Assembly: GCA_017514805.1 (NCBI GenBank)
Contig: JAFWIP010000010.1
Coordinates: 1-64,000 of the forward strand
DNA length: 64,000 bases
DNA from: Candidatus Saccharimonadota bacterium
GTDB taxonomy: Bacteria; Patescibacteriota; Saccharimonadia; Saccharimonadales; Saccharimonadaceae
Direction of reading: 5' to 3'
In this document: positions 1 through 12,652 of the stretch, in pieces
How positions within the stretch are numbered: position 1 is the stretch's first letter
Layout: every line of letters begins with the position of its first letter
Notes under the pieces: generated by a model
Database searches by the model: none
What the model was told of the DNA's origin: nothing
The model's input: the letters and a program-made list of their open reading frames with translations, nothing else
Made by a program: the position numbers and the translations under genes

Positions 1-4
1 AATT

Positions 5-385
5 ATGCTTGCGATTCGCTTACAGCGTAATGGCCGTAAAGCTTTACCGCTTTATCGGATAGTCGTCCAAGAAGCGCAACGTCACCCTCTTTCGGGTCGT
101 ATCGTCGCTCAGGTCGGCAGCTACAACCCACATACCAAAGCTACTGTCTTAGACAAAGCTGAGGTCGAAAAATATCTTAACAATGGCGCCCAGCCAAGCA
201 CTCGCGTTATTCGCATCTTGGTTAAGGAAGGCATCAAGCTTCCAAAATGGGTCAAAATGCCAATTGAGAAGCATGCTACTGCAAAGCACGCAGACAAGCT
301 TCGTAAGAACCAGCCAAAGGAAGAAGAAGCTCCAGCCGAGGAAGCTCCAGCAGAGGAAGCAACCGAAGCTCCAGCAGAGGCTTAA
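5..385 (+). CDS. rpsP: 30S ribosomal protein bS16
   Basis: Component of the small ribosomal subunit. The first ~85 residues are the family core (start MLAIRLQRNGRK, then YRIVVQEAQRHPLSGRIVAQVGSYNP-type sequence in a form typical of bS16). bS16 is usually 80-90 residues; this one has 126 because of a C-terminal tail of repeated EEAPAEEAP, an acidic low-complexity extension also seen on KhpA and L1 in this window. Only four bases lie upstream of the ATG, so the ribosome binding site cannot be judged. A strong hairpin terminator follows directly, so khpA is probably transcribed partly by read-through or from its own promoter. Recognition of the family is secure; the role of the tail is unknown. 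Confidence 0.97.
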   Translation: MLAIRLQRNGRKALPLYRIVVQEAQRHPLSGRIVAQVGSYNPHTKATVLDKAEVEKYLNNGAQPSTRVIRILVKEGIKLPKWVKMPIEKHATAKHADKLRKNQPKEEEAPAEEAPAEEATEAPAEA

Positions 386-391
386 ACTTAT

Positions 392-419
392 AAAAATACT
401 CCCGAAAGGGAGTATTTTT
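392..419 (+). terminator. Rho-independent terminator after rpsP
   Basis: A perfect 12-bp stem (392-403 with 408-419) closed by a GAAA tetraloop, ending in a run of T. It lies seven bases after the rpsP stop codon and separates rpsP from khpA. Confidence 0.9.
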
Positions 420-491
420 GTGAAAAATATAAAATGCATTTTTAGCAAAAACAGTATATACTGAATATATAACTTAACAAATGGAGAACAT

Positions 492-920
492 ATGTCCACA
501 ATTGACCAACAATTTGTAGAATACATCGTAAAAACTCTAGTTAACAATCCAGACAAAGTACAGATCGACCGCACTATCGACGAAAAGGGCGTTCTTCTTA
601 GCCTTGAAGTAGATCCAGAAGACGTTGGCCGCATCATTGGCCGTCGCGGCGCAACCGCTCAGAGCATTCGTACGCTTCTTCGTGCTCTCGGCACCAAGAA
701 TGATGCTCGCTATAACCTAAAGATTGTCAATAATGACGACTATGAACCGGCTGCAAAGAGTGAAGCTCCAGCTGAAGAATCCGACGAAGAGCCAGTAGAA
801 GCTCCAGCCGAGACCGAAGCAGTCGAAGAGGAAGTTGATGACGCTCCAGTCGATGAAGGCAGCGAACTTGCAAAAAAGACCCGCGCAGAGCTTGCAGATT
901 TGGACGACCTTGATATATAA
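492..920 (+). CDS. khpA: KH-domain RNA-binding protein KhpA
   Basis: Small cytoplasmic RNA-binding protein of the KhpA/YlqC family, which in other bacteria works with KhpB/Jag and is classically encoded right after rpsP, as here. Residues ~1-80 form a single KH domain with the GxxG loop seen as IIGRRGATAQSIR (about residues 48-60). Residues ~85-142 are an acidic Ala/Pro/Glu tail absent from typical KhpA (about 75-80 residues). Start ATG at 492 follows ATGGAGAACAT, a modest GGAG site. The rimM-trmD genes that often follow rpsP-khpA are not here; trmD sits at 19588 with hrcA-grpE. Confidence 0.93.
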   Translation: MSTIDQQFVEYIVKTLVNNPDKVQIDRTIDEKGVLLSLEVDPEDVGRIIGRRGATAQSIRTLLRALGTKNDARYNLKIVNNDDYEPAAKSEAPAEESDEEPVEAPAETEAVEEEVDDAPVDEGSELAKKTRAELADLDDLDI

Positions 921-1003
921 TACTGTTAATGCTTTTGAAGAATAGAGCATACAAGCTAACTGCGAGTTGGCTAGCAACACATAAATAGTTGAGAGCTTAT
1001 ATG

Positions 1004-1038
1004 CCAAAAAACCACCTTGTGCACGGGTGGTTTTTTGG
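1004..1038. terminator. Bidirectional terminator between khpA and the minus-strand membrane gene
   Basis: A perfect 13-bp stem, 1004-1016 (CCAAAAAACCACC) with 1026-1038 (GGTGGTTTTTTGG). T tracts on both strands let it serve khpA (plus) and the gene ending at 1046 (minus). Confidence 0.88.
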
Positions 1039-1045
1039 TTGTTGT

Positions 1046-3070
1046 TTATTTCTTACTGTTTTTGACGAGCTGCCAAGTGACGATTGTAATCAATGCTACG
1101 CCAATTATGAGTAGCCATATGCTACTTGGGCCGCCAGTTAATTCGAGTGTAGCTAGAATAATGAATACTGCCGAAGCAATTGTCATCCACTTGTATTTTA
1201 GGAACACGCTGACGAGTAACAATATGGCTTCTTCTAGAATGAAGATTAGCGGCCAGAGATAATTACGAGAACTGCTAGCCTCGCTCGAGATAATAAACAT
1301 TAGGCCGGACAGGGCGATATAACCGATTATCGTGCGGGCCTTTTGCTTTGTTTTATATTCCTTCGCGAAGCCAAAGGCGAGGACCGGGACGGCAATAAGA
1401 TTTGCTCTAATGGCATCTAGGGCCAAACCTGCGGGGTCATGAATGGGAAAAGTATTGCGTTGAGCGCTGCCGATAAGTGCGCTAAGCGACCAGCTAGCAA
1501 TATAACCGGATACTTCTAGTAGTTCGTAACGTTTTGATATTAATGCTACTACGGCAGTCTCGATAGCGATGATTCCCCATCCGGCTTCCGAATGATGTTC
1601 TAGGCCACTTGCTACTAGGCAAGCTACGCCACCAGTAATAATCGCGCTAAAGACGAAATTATAACTTCCTTTCGGGTCTGCTTTTGTTAGGGCGAAAATC
1701 GTGTAGATAAATAGCATGAAGACCGAGATTAGCGCATAGACTAAGAAGAATCCCCAGTTATTAAAATATGCGCCAGATAGTTCCGCGATTTCAACCGGAA
1801 TAAAATTCACTGCTAGAGCGGTCGCAATGAGCCAAGTTAGTTTGCGATAGCGTACGGTGATTAATATGCCGAGCGCCGCTATTACGGAAGTAATAGCGAT
1901 CAATAATATAGCTCTCGGTTCGCGACTGAAATTCGTACAGAATAATGATGTCATAAAAATGCCAATCAAAGAAGCGGTTAAAACGCCTCGCTCGAAGCGG
2001 CGGTCGTTCTCGGTATGTTGCGGAATGAACAGTGAAACGATTGCTTGGAATAAGAAGCTGACCAGCCAAACGATTGCCATCGAGAGACTGGTGCTGACAT
2101 TGGCGTCGTAATGGTTAGTGATAATTGAATAATGTGTCGCATCGGCAACGATAAAGATTATGAGTGCCTGGAGGTACAGCCTTAGCGCGATGATGGCGCT
2201 ACGTTTCTTCGTAATAAACCAGCTAATTAGACCGTTAACGATTGCTATAGATATTGTCGCCGTACGCAGCATTGGGTAGTCATTAACGATCTGCTCTGAG
2301 AATAGAGTAGGCAAGAGGAATAATACGAAGATTGGCGTCAACCATTCAGCAATTGCTTTTGTTGCATGACGGAATGGAACTGGTAGCCATTTGACACGAC
2401 AAGACCAGAAGATATTAGGAAAGATTGAGACGATGCATGGCCAGAGGAAGAAGGAGTAAGTGAGAAGAGTATTGCCACCAATTACACCATCTAGAGCGGC
2501 TGCGAAGGACCAACCAAATAGAATAATCCAAATATAGCTAAGCCAGCCTGCTATTTTACTCTCGATTGCAATCGCGGCGCCAATATAAGCGAACATCGAG
2601 AGAGTAGTGCTAATAAGCATTGCAATTTCTTCAGTCGTGCCAATCTCCTTGAAAGCATAAAACCAAGCAGGAAAGAGAATGATTGCTGTATAAGTAAAGG
2701 CGGTAGCGACAGGTCGCAAGAAGCCCACGCATCGGTATAATACTAAACCGGTCACATAAGATAACAGTGTGACAATTATTAAGATTGCTGGCATTAACGA
2801 TGGCTCGTCTCTTACGATTAGGAACATTGAGCCAATAATCAAAAAACTGCCGATATATAGGAGGACGTTTAGCATACCGGTATTATTAGGGGCGCGCGGC
2901 TGCGCGTCGTCCATCAATACTTCTCCAGGTTTGACGTAGCCGTACTCTGTCTTTTTGCCGCGAGTATATCGCATGACTAATGAGACAATTAAGGCAATCA
3001 CGATAAATGGCAAGAGAGACTCTATTGTTCTGAAGAGCATCTCGAATAAAATACTTCCCAATATAAACAT
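1046..3070 (-). CDS. Large polytopic membrane protein, function unknown
   Basis: A 674-residue integral membrane protein made almost entirely of hydrophobic segments (roughly 20 predicted helices), with one hydrophilic stretch around residues 35-65 containing GKKTEYGYVKPGEVLMDD. No catalytic motif is visible. The overall look resembles the poorly characterised DUF2157/DUF2339-type multi-pass families, but I cannot assign it. The start is set by a strong AGGAGG four bases before the ATG. It lies alone, transcribed away from rpoB, and shares a bidirectional terminator with khpA. Confidence 0.85.
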   Translation of the reverse strand: MFILGSILFEMLFRTIESLLPFIVIALIVSLVMRYTRGKKTEYGYVKPGEVLMDDAQPRAPNNTGMLNVLLYIGSFLIIGSMFLIVRDEPSLMPAILIIVTLLSYVTGLVLYRCVGFLRPVATAFTYTAIILFPAWFYAFKEIGTTEEIAMLISTTLSMFAYIGAAIAIESKIAGWLSYIWIILFGWSFAAALDGVIGGNTLLTYSFFLWPCIVSIFPNIFWSCRVKWLPVPFRHATKAIAEWLTPIFVLFLLPTLFSEQIVNDYPMLRTATISIAIVNGLISWFITKKRSAIIALRLYLQALIIFIVADATHYSIITNHYDANVSTSLSMAIVWLVSFLFQAIVSLFIPQHTENDRRFERGVLTASLIGIFMTSLFCTNFSREPRAILLIAITSVIAALGILITVRYRKLTWLIATALAVNFIPVEIAELSGAYFNNWGFFLVYALISVFMLFIYTIFALTKADPKGSYNFVFSAIITGGVACLVASGLEHHSEAGWGIIAIETAVVALISKRYELLEVSGYIASWSLSALIGSAQRNTFPIHDPAGLALDAIRANLIAVPVLAFGFAKEYKTKQKARTIIGYIALSGLMFIISSEASSSRNYLWPLIFILEEAILLLVSVFLKYKWMTIASAVFIILATLELTGGPSSIWLLIIGVALITIVTWQLVKNSKK

Positions 3071-3156
3071 TTGACCTCCTAATTAATTCAATTTTAAGAA
3101 TTTCAATCAAAAAACGCAAGCATTTCATAGATACATAAAAAAGGCGAAAATAACCC

Positions 3157-3185
3157 TTGTAAAACTTGTATTATTTTGATAAAAT
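3157..3185 (+). promoter_or_regulatory. Sigma-70 promoter of rpoBC
   Basis: TTGTAA (3157-3162), a 17-base spacer, and TAAAAT (3180-3185). Expected transcription start is near 3192, giving a ~110-base leader before the GTG start of rpoB. Confidence 0.75.
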
Positions 3186-3205
3186 CATTAACTAAGAAGT
3201 AGTGT

Positions 3206-3255
3206 GCTTTGATTTTTTGGAGTTCGCTCCGGCAAGGCGAATTATGATCAAAAGC
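3206..3255 (+). promoter_or_regulatory. Structured rpoB leader hairpin
   Basis: GCTTTGAT (3206-3213) can pair with ATCAAAAGC (3247-3255) with one bulge, enclosing a GGAG-TTCG-CTCC hairpin and an alternative TTCGC/GCGAA pairing. In most bacteria rpoBC follows rplJ-rplL and is controlled from there; here it has its own leader. A regulatory role is inference from the folding alone. Confidence 0.4.
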
Positions 3256-3303
3256 GGTAATCTTCCGGCCAAAGATATCAACACTAAAAACTAGCGAGGG
3301 AAT

Positions 3304-6300
3304 GTGGCAAAGTCTACGACAACTGCAAAGAGTGGTAGCCGTGTGGAATTCACAGAAGGCGACCAAGTACTTCCAATACCAAATCTAACTGAACACCAGA
3401 CAAAATCCTGGAATGAATTCGTCGAGCGCGGACTTCAAGAGGTCTTTGATGAGCTCAATCCAATCGACGACTATACCGGCGAGAAGATGAGTCTTCGTTT
3501 CAAGAGTTACTATTTTAAGGACCCTATCGAAGATGATCGTATCGCAAAAGATAATCTTACCTCCTATGAGGCAGCTCTTCACGTAAATGTCGAGCTCGAA
3601 AACAAGGTTACCGGCGAAAAGAAAGAACAGGATATTTATTTTGGCGATTATCCATGGATGACTGATCGCGCAAGCTTTATCATTAATGGTACTGAGCGCG
3701 TCATCGTTTCTCAGCTTATTCGTTCGAATGGCGTATTCTTCCAGGCTGATACGGTTTCTGGCCATAATTATTATGGCGCAAAGGTTATTCCTGACCGCGG
3801 TGCTTGGCTTGAGTTTGAGACCGATACTAAAGGTATCATCTATGTCAAGATTGATCGCCGCAAAAAGGTTCCAGTCACGACCTTCCTTCGTGCTCTCGGC
3901 ATGAAGAAGACCGAGATGGTTCCAGTAATTACTGATCGTCTCAAAAAGCGCGCAAATGGCGATTTTGATTTCGCAGCCGCTAAACAATATATTGAAGATA
4001 CGCTCGAGAAGGATCCTTCCAGCAACACTAGCGAAGCTCTTCTTGAAATTTATCGCCGTCTCCGCCCAGGTGACTTGGCAACTGTCGAGAATGCAAAGAG
4101 CATGATTGAGCGCACCTTCCACGATTATCGTCGTTACGATTATTCTCGTGTTGGTCGTTACAAAATCAATCAGCGCCTTGGCTTCGATACGCCAAACGAT
4201 AATGAGCATCGTACACTTCAGATGGAGGATCTCATCGCGATCATCGCAGAGATTATCTATCTAAATATTACCCAGGAGCCAGCAGACGATATCGACTCGC
4301 TTGCAAACCGCCGCGTCAAACTCGTTGGCGAATTGGTCAAGCGTCAATTCCGTCTTGGTATGCTTCGTCTTCAGCGTAATATTCTTGACCGCATGTCGAT
4401 GAGCGATCCACAGACCGTAACTCCATCTCAGCTTGTTAACTCACGTCCAGTAGTTGCAGCTGTTAAGGAATTCTTTAGTAGCTCACAGCTCAGTCAGCTT
4501 ATGGATGAAACGAACCCATTCTCTGAGCTTTCTCATAAGCGCCGTCTCAGCTCGATGGGCCCTGGTGGTCTTACTCGTGAACGCGCTGGCTTCGATGTCC
4601 GCGATGCTCACCCAACCCACTACGGTCGTATCTGTACTGTAGAGACTCCAGAAGGTGGTAACGTTGGTCTCGTGCTTAACCTTGCTACTTATGCACGTAT
4701 TAATGAATATGGCTTCATTGAAGCTCCATACCGCGTCGTTAAGAACGGTAAGGTTACCGATGAGGTAGTCTACGTTGACGCTGCTGCCGAGGAAGACATG
4801 GTAATTGCCGATACCAGTGCCAAACTCGACAAGACTGGTAAATTCGTTGATGAATACGTATCCGCACGTAAGCACCTCCGCCCAGCTCAGGTTATGGCAT
4901 CAGAGGTTACGCACATGGATGCCGTACACAAGGAAATTCTCGGTGTGGCCGCATCGATGATTCCATTTGTTGAAAAGAACCGCGTTGACCGCTCTTTGAT
5001 GGCCTGCGCAATGCAGAAACAGGCAGTTCCTCTAATCAAGCCTGAATCCGCAATCGTTTCAACCGGTATCGACTCCGAGGTTGCTAAGAACCTTTCTCAG
5101 ATTGTCTTCGCAGAAGGTGATGGTGAAGTCATTAAGGCTGATTCCAACTCTGTTGAAGTTAAATATAAGAAAGAATCTCTCAAGACTAAGACTTACAACC
5201 TCATTCACTTCATGAAGACGAATGACGATCGTTGTTATGATGAGCGCACGGTTGTTAAGCGTGGTCAGAAAGTTAAGTATGGCGATGTTCTTATTGAGGG
5301 TGCATCTATCGCTGGTGGCGAACTTGCACTTGGTAAGAATATGCTTGTTGCCTTCATGCCATGGCGCGGTTACAACATGGATGATGCTATCGTTATTTCC
5401 CGCCGCCTCGTCGAAGACGATACTTTAACTAGCATTAATATTCGCGACTTCGATGTTGAGGTTCGTGAAACCAAGCTCGGTCCAGAGCAGGTTACCCGTG
5501 ATATTCCAAACGTTAGCGAAGCTGCTCTCCGCCACCTCGGTGAAGACGGTATCGTTACGGTCGGTTCTGAAGTTAAGAACGGCGATGTTCTCGTCGGTAA
5601 GATTACGCCAAAGGGCGAACAGGAGCTCAGCTCTGAGGAACGTCTCCTTCGTGCAATCTTCGGCGAAAAGGCGAAAGATGTTCGCGATACTTCCGTTCGT
5701 ATGAATGGTTCTGATGGCGGCAAGGTTGTCGGCGTTAAAATCTACACTCGTGAACAGGGCAACGAACTCAAGTCCGGCGTTCTTATGCAGATTAAGATCT
5801 ATGTTGCTGAGATGCGTAAGATTAGCGTTGGCGATAAGCTCGCTGGTCGTTATGGTAACAAGGGTGTTGTTGCGCGTATTCTCCCAGTTGAGGATATGCC
5901 ATTCATGGAAGACGGTACTCCAGTAGATGTTCTCTTGAACCCAATGGGTGTGCCAAGCCGCATGAACCTCGGTCAGCTCTTTGAGACTCACCTTGGTATG
6001 GCAGCTCGCGCACTTGGCTACAAGGTTACGACTCCTTCCTTCAACTCGGTCCCAGACGAAGTAATCTCTGGCGAGCTCAAGAAGGCTGGTTTCGAGCCAG
6101 ATGGTCGCGTCAAGCTTTATGATGGTCTCACTGGTGAGCCATTTGAAGAACGCATTACCGTCGGTGTTATGTATATGCTCAAGCTACATCACATGGTCGC
6201 CGATAAGATTCACGCTCGTTCTACTGGTCCATACACAATGGTTACCCAGCAGCCACTCGGCGGTAAAGCCCAGAACGGTGGTCAGCGCTTTGGTGAGATG

Positions 6301-6762
6301 GAGGTGTGGACACTCGAGGCTTATGGTGCTGCATCTACTCTTCAGGAAATGCTTACAATTAAGTCTGATGATGTTTACGGTCGCGCAAAGGCTTACGAAT
6401 CTATTATTAAGAATGAACCAATTGAAGGTCCAAAGCTTCCAGAAGGCTTCAATGTCTTGGTTAAGGAGCTTCAGGGCCTCGGTCTTAAGGTTGATTTGAT
6501 CGATAATGGCAACGCAAATGATGCCGATAGCGTTATCGAGAAGGCTACCGAAGAAGTAGAGCGCATGCGTGACGATTCCGTCATCTATGCCAATACGGGC
6601 AACGGTAATCCACCAGATGATTTAGATGATGAAGATGCTGAAGGTTTTGAAATGCTCGACAGCGAAGGTAATATCGAAGAGGAATTCGATGAGCCAGCTG
6701 AAGACGTCGAAGAAAGCATCGATGAAGACGATACAATAACTGATTTAGGGGAGGATCTATAA
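3304..6762 (+). CDS. rpoB: DNA-directed RNA polymerase beta subunit
   Basis: Catalytic beta subunit of RNA polymerase, 1152 residues, shorter than the E. coli protein (1342) because lineage-specific insertions are missing. The rifampicin-pocket segment reads SQLSQLMDETNPFSELSHKRRLSSMGPGG (split here only as description; H411 equals E. coli H526), so D516, H526, R529 and S531 equivalents are kept but L533 is Met. The conserved GDKLAGRYGNKG block is at about residues 842-853. Residues ~1100-1152 are a strongly acidic tail (Glu/Asp-rich) not present in E. coli. The start is GTG at 3304; an ATG two bases earlier is out of frame. rpoC begins two bases after the stop. Confidence 0.98.
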   Translation: MAKSTTTAKSGSRVEFTEGDQVLPIPNLTEHQTKSWNEFVERGLQEVFDELNPIDDYTGEKMSLRFKSYYFKDPIEDDRIAKDNLTSYEAALHVNVELENKVTGEKKEQDIYFGDYPWMTDRASFIINGTERVIVSQLIRSNGVFFQADTVSGHNYYGAKVIPDRGAWLEFETDTKGIIYVKIDRRKKVPVTTFLRALGMKKTEMVPVITDRLKKRANGDFDFAAAKQYIEDTLEKDPSSNTSEALLEIYRRLRPGDLATVENAKSMIERTFHDYRRYDYSRVGRYKINQRLGFDTPNDNEHRTLQMEDLIAIIAEIIYLNITQEPADDIDSLANRRVKLVGELVKRQFRLGMLRLQRNILDRMSMSDPQTVTPSQLVNSRPVVAAVKEFFSSSQLSQLMDETNPFSELSHKRRLSSMGPGGLTRERAGFDVRDAHPTHYGRICTVETPEGGNVGLVLNLATYARINEYGFIEAPYRVVKNGKVTDEVVYVDAAAEEDMVIADTSAKLDKTGKFVDEYVSARKHLRPAQVMASEVTHMDAVHKEILGVAASMIPFVEKNRVDRSLMACAMQKQAVPLIKPESAIVSTGIDSEVAKNLSQIVFAEGDGEVIKADSNSVEVKYKKESLKTKTYNLIHFMKTNDDRCYDERTVVKRGQKVKYGDVLIEGASIAGGELALGKNMLVAFMPWRGYNMDDAIVISRRLVEDDTLTSINIRDFDVEVRETKLGPEQVTRDIPNVSEAALRHLGEDGIVTVGSEVKNGDVLVGKITPKGEQELSSEERLLRAIFGEKAKDVRDTSVRMNGSDGGKVVGVKIYTREQGNELKSGVLMQIKIYVAEMRKISVGDKLAGRYGNKGVVARILPVEDMPFMEDGTPVDVLLNPMGVPSRMNLGQLFETHLGMAARALGYKVTTPSFNSVPDEVISGELKKAGFEPDGRVKLYDGLTGEPFEERITVGVMYMLKLHHMVADKIHARSTGPYTMVTQQPLGGKAQNGGQRFGEMEVWTLEAYGAASTLQEMLTIKSDDVYGRAKAYESIIKNEPIEGPKLPEGFNVLVKELQGLGLKVDLIDNGNANDADSVIEKATEEVERMRDDSVIYANTGNGNPPDDLDDEDAEGFEMLDSEGNIEEEFDEPAEDVEESIDEDDTITDLGEDL

Positions 6763-6763
6763 T

Positions 6764-10615
<3,852 letters not shown>

Positions 10616-10628
10616 TCAATAGCTTCGC

Positions 10629-10659
10629 AAAAACCCGCTTGGAAACAGGCGGGCTTTTT
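10629..10659 (+). terminator. Terminator of rpoBC
   Basis: CCCGC/GCGGG stem extended by A and T tracts on either side, ending in TTTTT, just after the rpoC stop. Confidence 0.8.
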
Positions 10660-10680
10660 GTTGGTAATATGTTCTGGCTA

Positions 10681-10709
10681 TTGACAAAACATGACGCTTG
10701 TGGTATAAT
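10681..10709 (+). promoter_or_regulatory. Perfect consensus sigma-70 promoter
   Basis: TTGACA (10681-10686), 17 bases, TATAAT (10704-10709), with an extended -10 TG at 10701. Every element is consensus, implying strong constitutive expression of the downstream membrane protein, with a ~68-base leader. Confidence 0.9.
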
Positions 10710-10784
10710 GAGGGCATAGAGGTAGGGTTTATTAAAAACTGTAAATTTTGTACATTTAAAATACATTCTAGGGGGTAAAAATGA

Positions 10785-11396
10785 ATGAAAGAAAGATTAA
10801 CATCTGAGAAATTTGCAATATATAAAGGTGCTGTAATGATTGTCGGTTTATTATCGATGATCGTCTTCAGTGCTAAGACTATAAATTATTTGAGTAAAAT
10901 CAATATATTTATAGTGTTAGCGGCGTACCTGATCATTGCATATTTCGGCGTACGTATCTCGCGCTATTCCAGCGATGTCAGATATTCATTAACTGGATTC
11001 GTGCTGGTAATTATGCCGTTAGGTGTAGTGCTGAACCTTCTACTGAAGAAAATCAGCCAAGGATTAGTGCAACACGTTGTCTTAATCGCGATCATTACGA
11101 CTGTCGTAATGACAGTCGTCGCATATAAAAGACAAAAAATCTTCAAATCTGAAGGCGAGGAATTATTTATTCCTCTTGTTGCGCTATTTATTCTCGAGTT
11201 AGTTGGTTCACTATTTTGGTTTAAATCTACGCAAATCGTAGATTCGATCGTAGCAATAATATTCTCGATGTATCTTATTGGGAACTGGAAGCGATCGCTA
11301 AAATATGAACTTACTATACAAGCAGTCATTGACTCTTGTGTCGAGATTTATGTTGTACCTATAAACAAAATCGCGGCCCTCTTCAAGAGAGAATAG
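10785..11396 (+). CDS. Seven-helix membrane protein, possibly BI-1-like
   Basis: A 203-residue integral membrane protein with about seven hydrophobic helices and short loops. Its C-terminal arrangement, a hydrophobic helix followed by a basic loop (GNWKRSLKYE) and a last amphipathic segment (AVIDSCVEIYVVPINKIAALF), is reminiscent of the Bax-inhibitor-1/YccA family, but the acidic residue pair that marks BI-1 channels is not evident, so this is only a resemblance. ATG at 10785 is chosen over ATG at 10781, which opens a frame of only eight codons; GGGGG lies nine bases upstream. It has its own consensus promoter and terminator and is therefore a single-gene unit. Confidence 0.75.
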   Translation: MKERLTSEKFAIYKGAVMIVGLLSMIVFSAKTINYLSKINIFIVLAAYLIIAYFGVRISRYSSDVRYSLTGFVLVIMPLGVVLNLLLKKISQGLVQHVVLIAIITTVVMTVVAYKRQKIFKSEGEELFIPLVALFILELVGSLFWFKSTQIVDSIVAIIFSMYLIGNWKRSLKYELTIQAVIDSCVEIYVVPINKIAALFKRE

Positions 11397-11412
11397 CCGC
11401 ACCCTACCCCTA

Positions 11413-11448
11413 AACCCCTGCAGTTTAATACTGCGGGGGTTATTTTTA
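11413..11448 (+). terminator. Terminator after the 10785 gene
   Basis: Stem AACCCCTGCAGT / ACTGCGGGGGTT with a TTAAT loop and T-rich tail, separating the membrane gene from the cysteine desulfurase-like operon. Confidence 0.85.
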
Positions 11449-11457
11449 TGCTAAAAT
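11449..11457 (+). promoter_or_regulatory. Extended -10 box for the 11489 operon
   Basis: TGCTAAAAT. It overlaps the upstream in-frame ATG at 11456, so transcription would begin near 11464 and translation must start at the next ATG, 11489. Confidence 0.6.
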
Positions 11458-11488
11458 GAGGATAGACTTTAGTGGAGGAAAATTTTTC

Positions 11489-12652
11489 ATGGACGACTTT
11501 GATTATCTACATGACGGCGATGTATATCTTGATTCGGCTTGCCAATCGCTACGCCCGCGTCCAGTTATTGATGCGCTAAACCGTTACTATACGGAGCATA
11601 ATTCATGCGGCGAACGCGTTAAGTATGCTTGGGGTCGCAAGACCGATGAGCTTGTTGAGGGCACGCGTGCTGCAGTACTCAAGTATCTCAAGCTCAAGAA
11701 TAAAGATTACTCCGTCTCCTTCACTCTCAATACTACTTACGGCATTAACCTTCTTCTCTCTCAGTTCAAAGAGGGCCTCTTCAAGAAGGTTATGACCTCA
11801 GACATTGAACATAACTCGCCATTCCTCGCGACGATGACCTTTGCGAAACGTCAGGGTATTCCGCGCGAAATTATGGAACGCGAGCGCGACGGCTCGATCG
11901 ATATTAATAAGTATGATTTTAAAAAAGCGCTAGTTGTTGTCAATGCGGCTTCAAATATTGACGGCCGTAAGCTTCTAAATGTCGAAGAGCTAGTTAAGGC
12001 GGTTCATAAGCAAGGCGGCATCATCATTATTGATGCAGCACAAGCCTTGGCGCACTCTTCGGATATTCTCGAAAAAACAGAGGCTGATGCGATTTGTAGC
12101 TCGGCGCACAAAATGTATGGACCTTCACTCGGCGTAATGATTGTTCGTAGAGATTTATTTAGCAAGATCGAGACGAGCTTTATCGGCGGTGGCATGGTTG
12201 ACGACGTCGATGCAGATAAATTCCAGTTGTCTGCCGAATCGCCAAATCATGCCTATACGAAGTTCGAATCTGGCCTACAAGCTTGGGGTGAAATTATTGC
12301 CTTTGGCGAAGCGCTCAAATGGCTCGAAAAACGCAGCAAGGCCGACAAAAAGAATCTCGCCGATTGTACTCAACGTCTCTTTGATTTCTTAAAGTCTCAG
12401 CCAAAAGTTCATCTTATTAATGAAGAACCGAATCCGACGATGTCTTTCTATATTGAGGGCCTCGATAGTCATATGCTTGGTCAAGCGCTCAGTAACGAGG
12501 GGATTATGGCGCGTACGGGCTATTTCTGTGTTCATTATTATCTTGACCATAAGATGCACTATCCTCCACTCATTCGCTTCTCGTTCGGCTATCACATTCG
12601 TCCAGCCGACATCGATAAGACGATTGAAACTCTCGAAAGGATTCTCAGTTAA
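11489..12652 (+). CDS. SufS-like cysteine desulfurase (class V aminotransferase)
   Basis: PLP enzyme expected to take sulfur from cysteine for Fe-S or tRNA sulfur transfer. The PLP lysine lies in SSAHKMYGP, and the desulfurase cysteine loop is present as ARTGYFCVH, matching the RxGxxC pattern of SufS/CsdA proteins. The reading frame is open from ATG 11456, but that ATG lies inside the -10 box; ATG 11489 has GGAGG upstream and opens MDDFDYLHDGDVYLDSA, the usual family N-terminus. No sufBCD genes are nearby. The next gene overlaps its stop by one base, so it forms an operon with a DsbA-like protein and uppP. Confidence 0.85.
   Translation: MDDFDYLHDGDVYLDSACQSLRPRPVIDALNRYYTEHNSCGERVKYAWGRKTDELVEGTRAAVLKYLKLKNKDYSVSFTLNTTYGINLLLSQFKEGLFKKVMTSDIEHNSPFLATMTFAKRQGIPREIMERERDGSIDINKYDFKKALVVVNAASNIDGRKLLNVEELVKAVHKQGGIIIIDAAQALAHSSDILEKTEADAICSSAHKMYGPSLGVMIVRRDLFSKIETSFIGGGMVDDVDADKFQLSAESPNHAYTKFESGLQAWGEIIAFGEALKWLEKRSKADKKNLADCTQRLFDFLKSQPKVHLINEEPNPTMSFYIEGLDSHMLGQALSNEGIMARTGYFCVHYYLDHKMHYPPLIRFSFGYHIRPADIDKTIETLERILS

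Noticed and set aside
149-637. Long minus-strand frames opposite rpsP, rpoB and rpoC
   Set aside because: They mirror the strongly biased codons of the plus-strand genes and lack promoters and ribosome binding sites.
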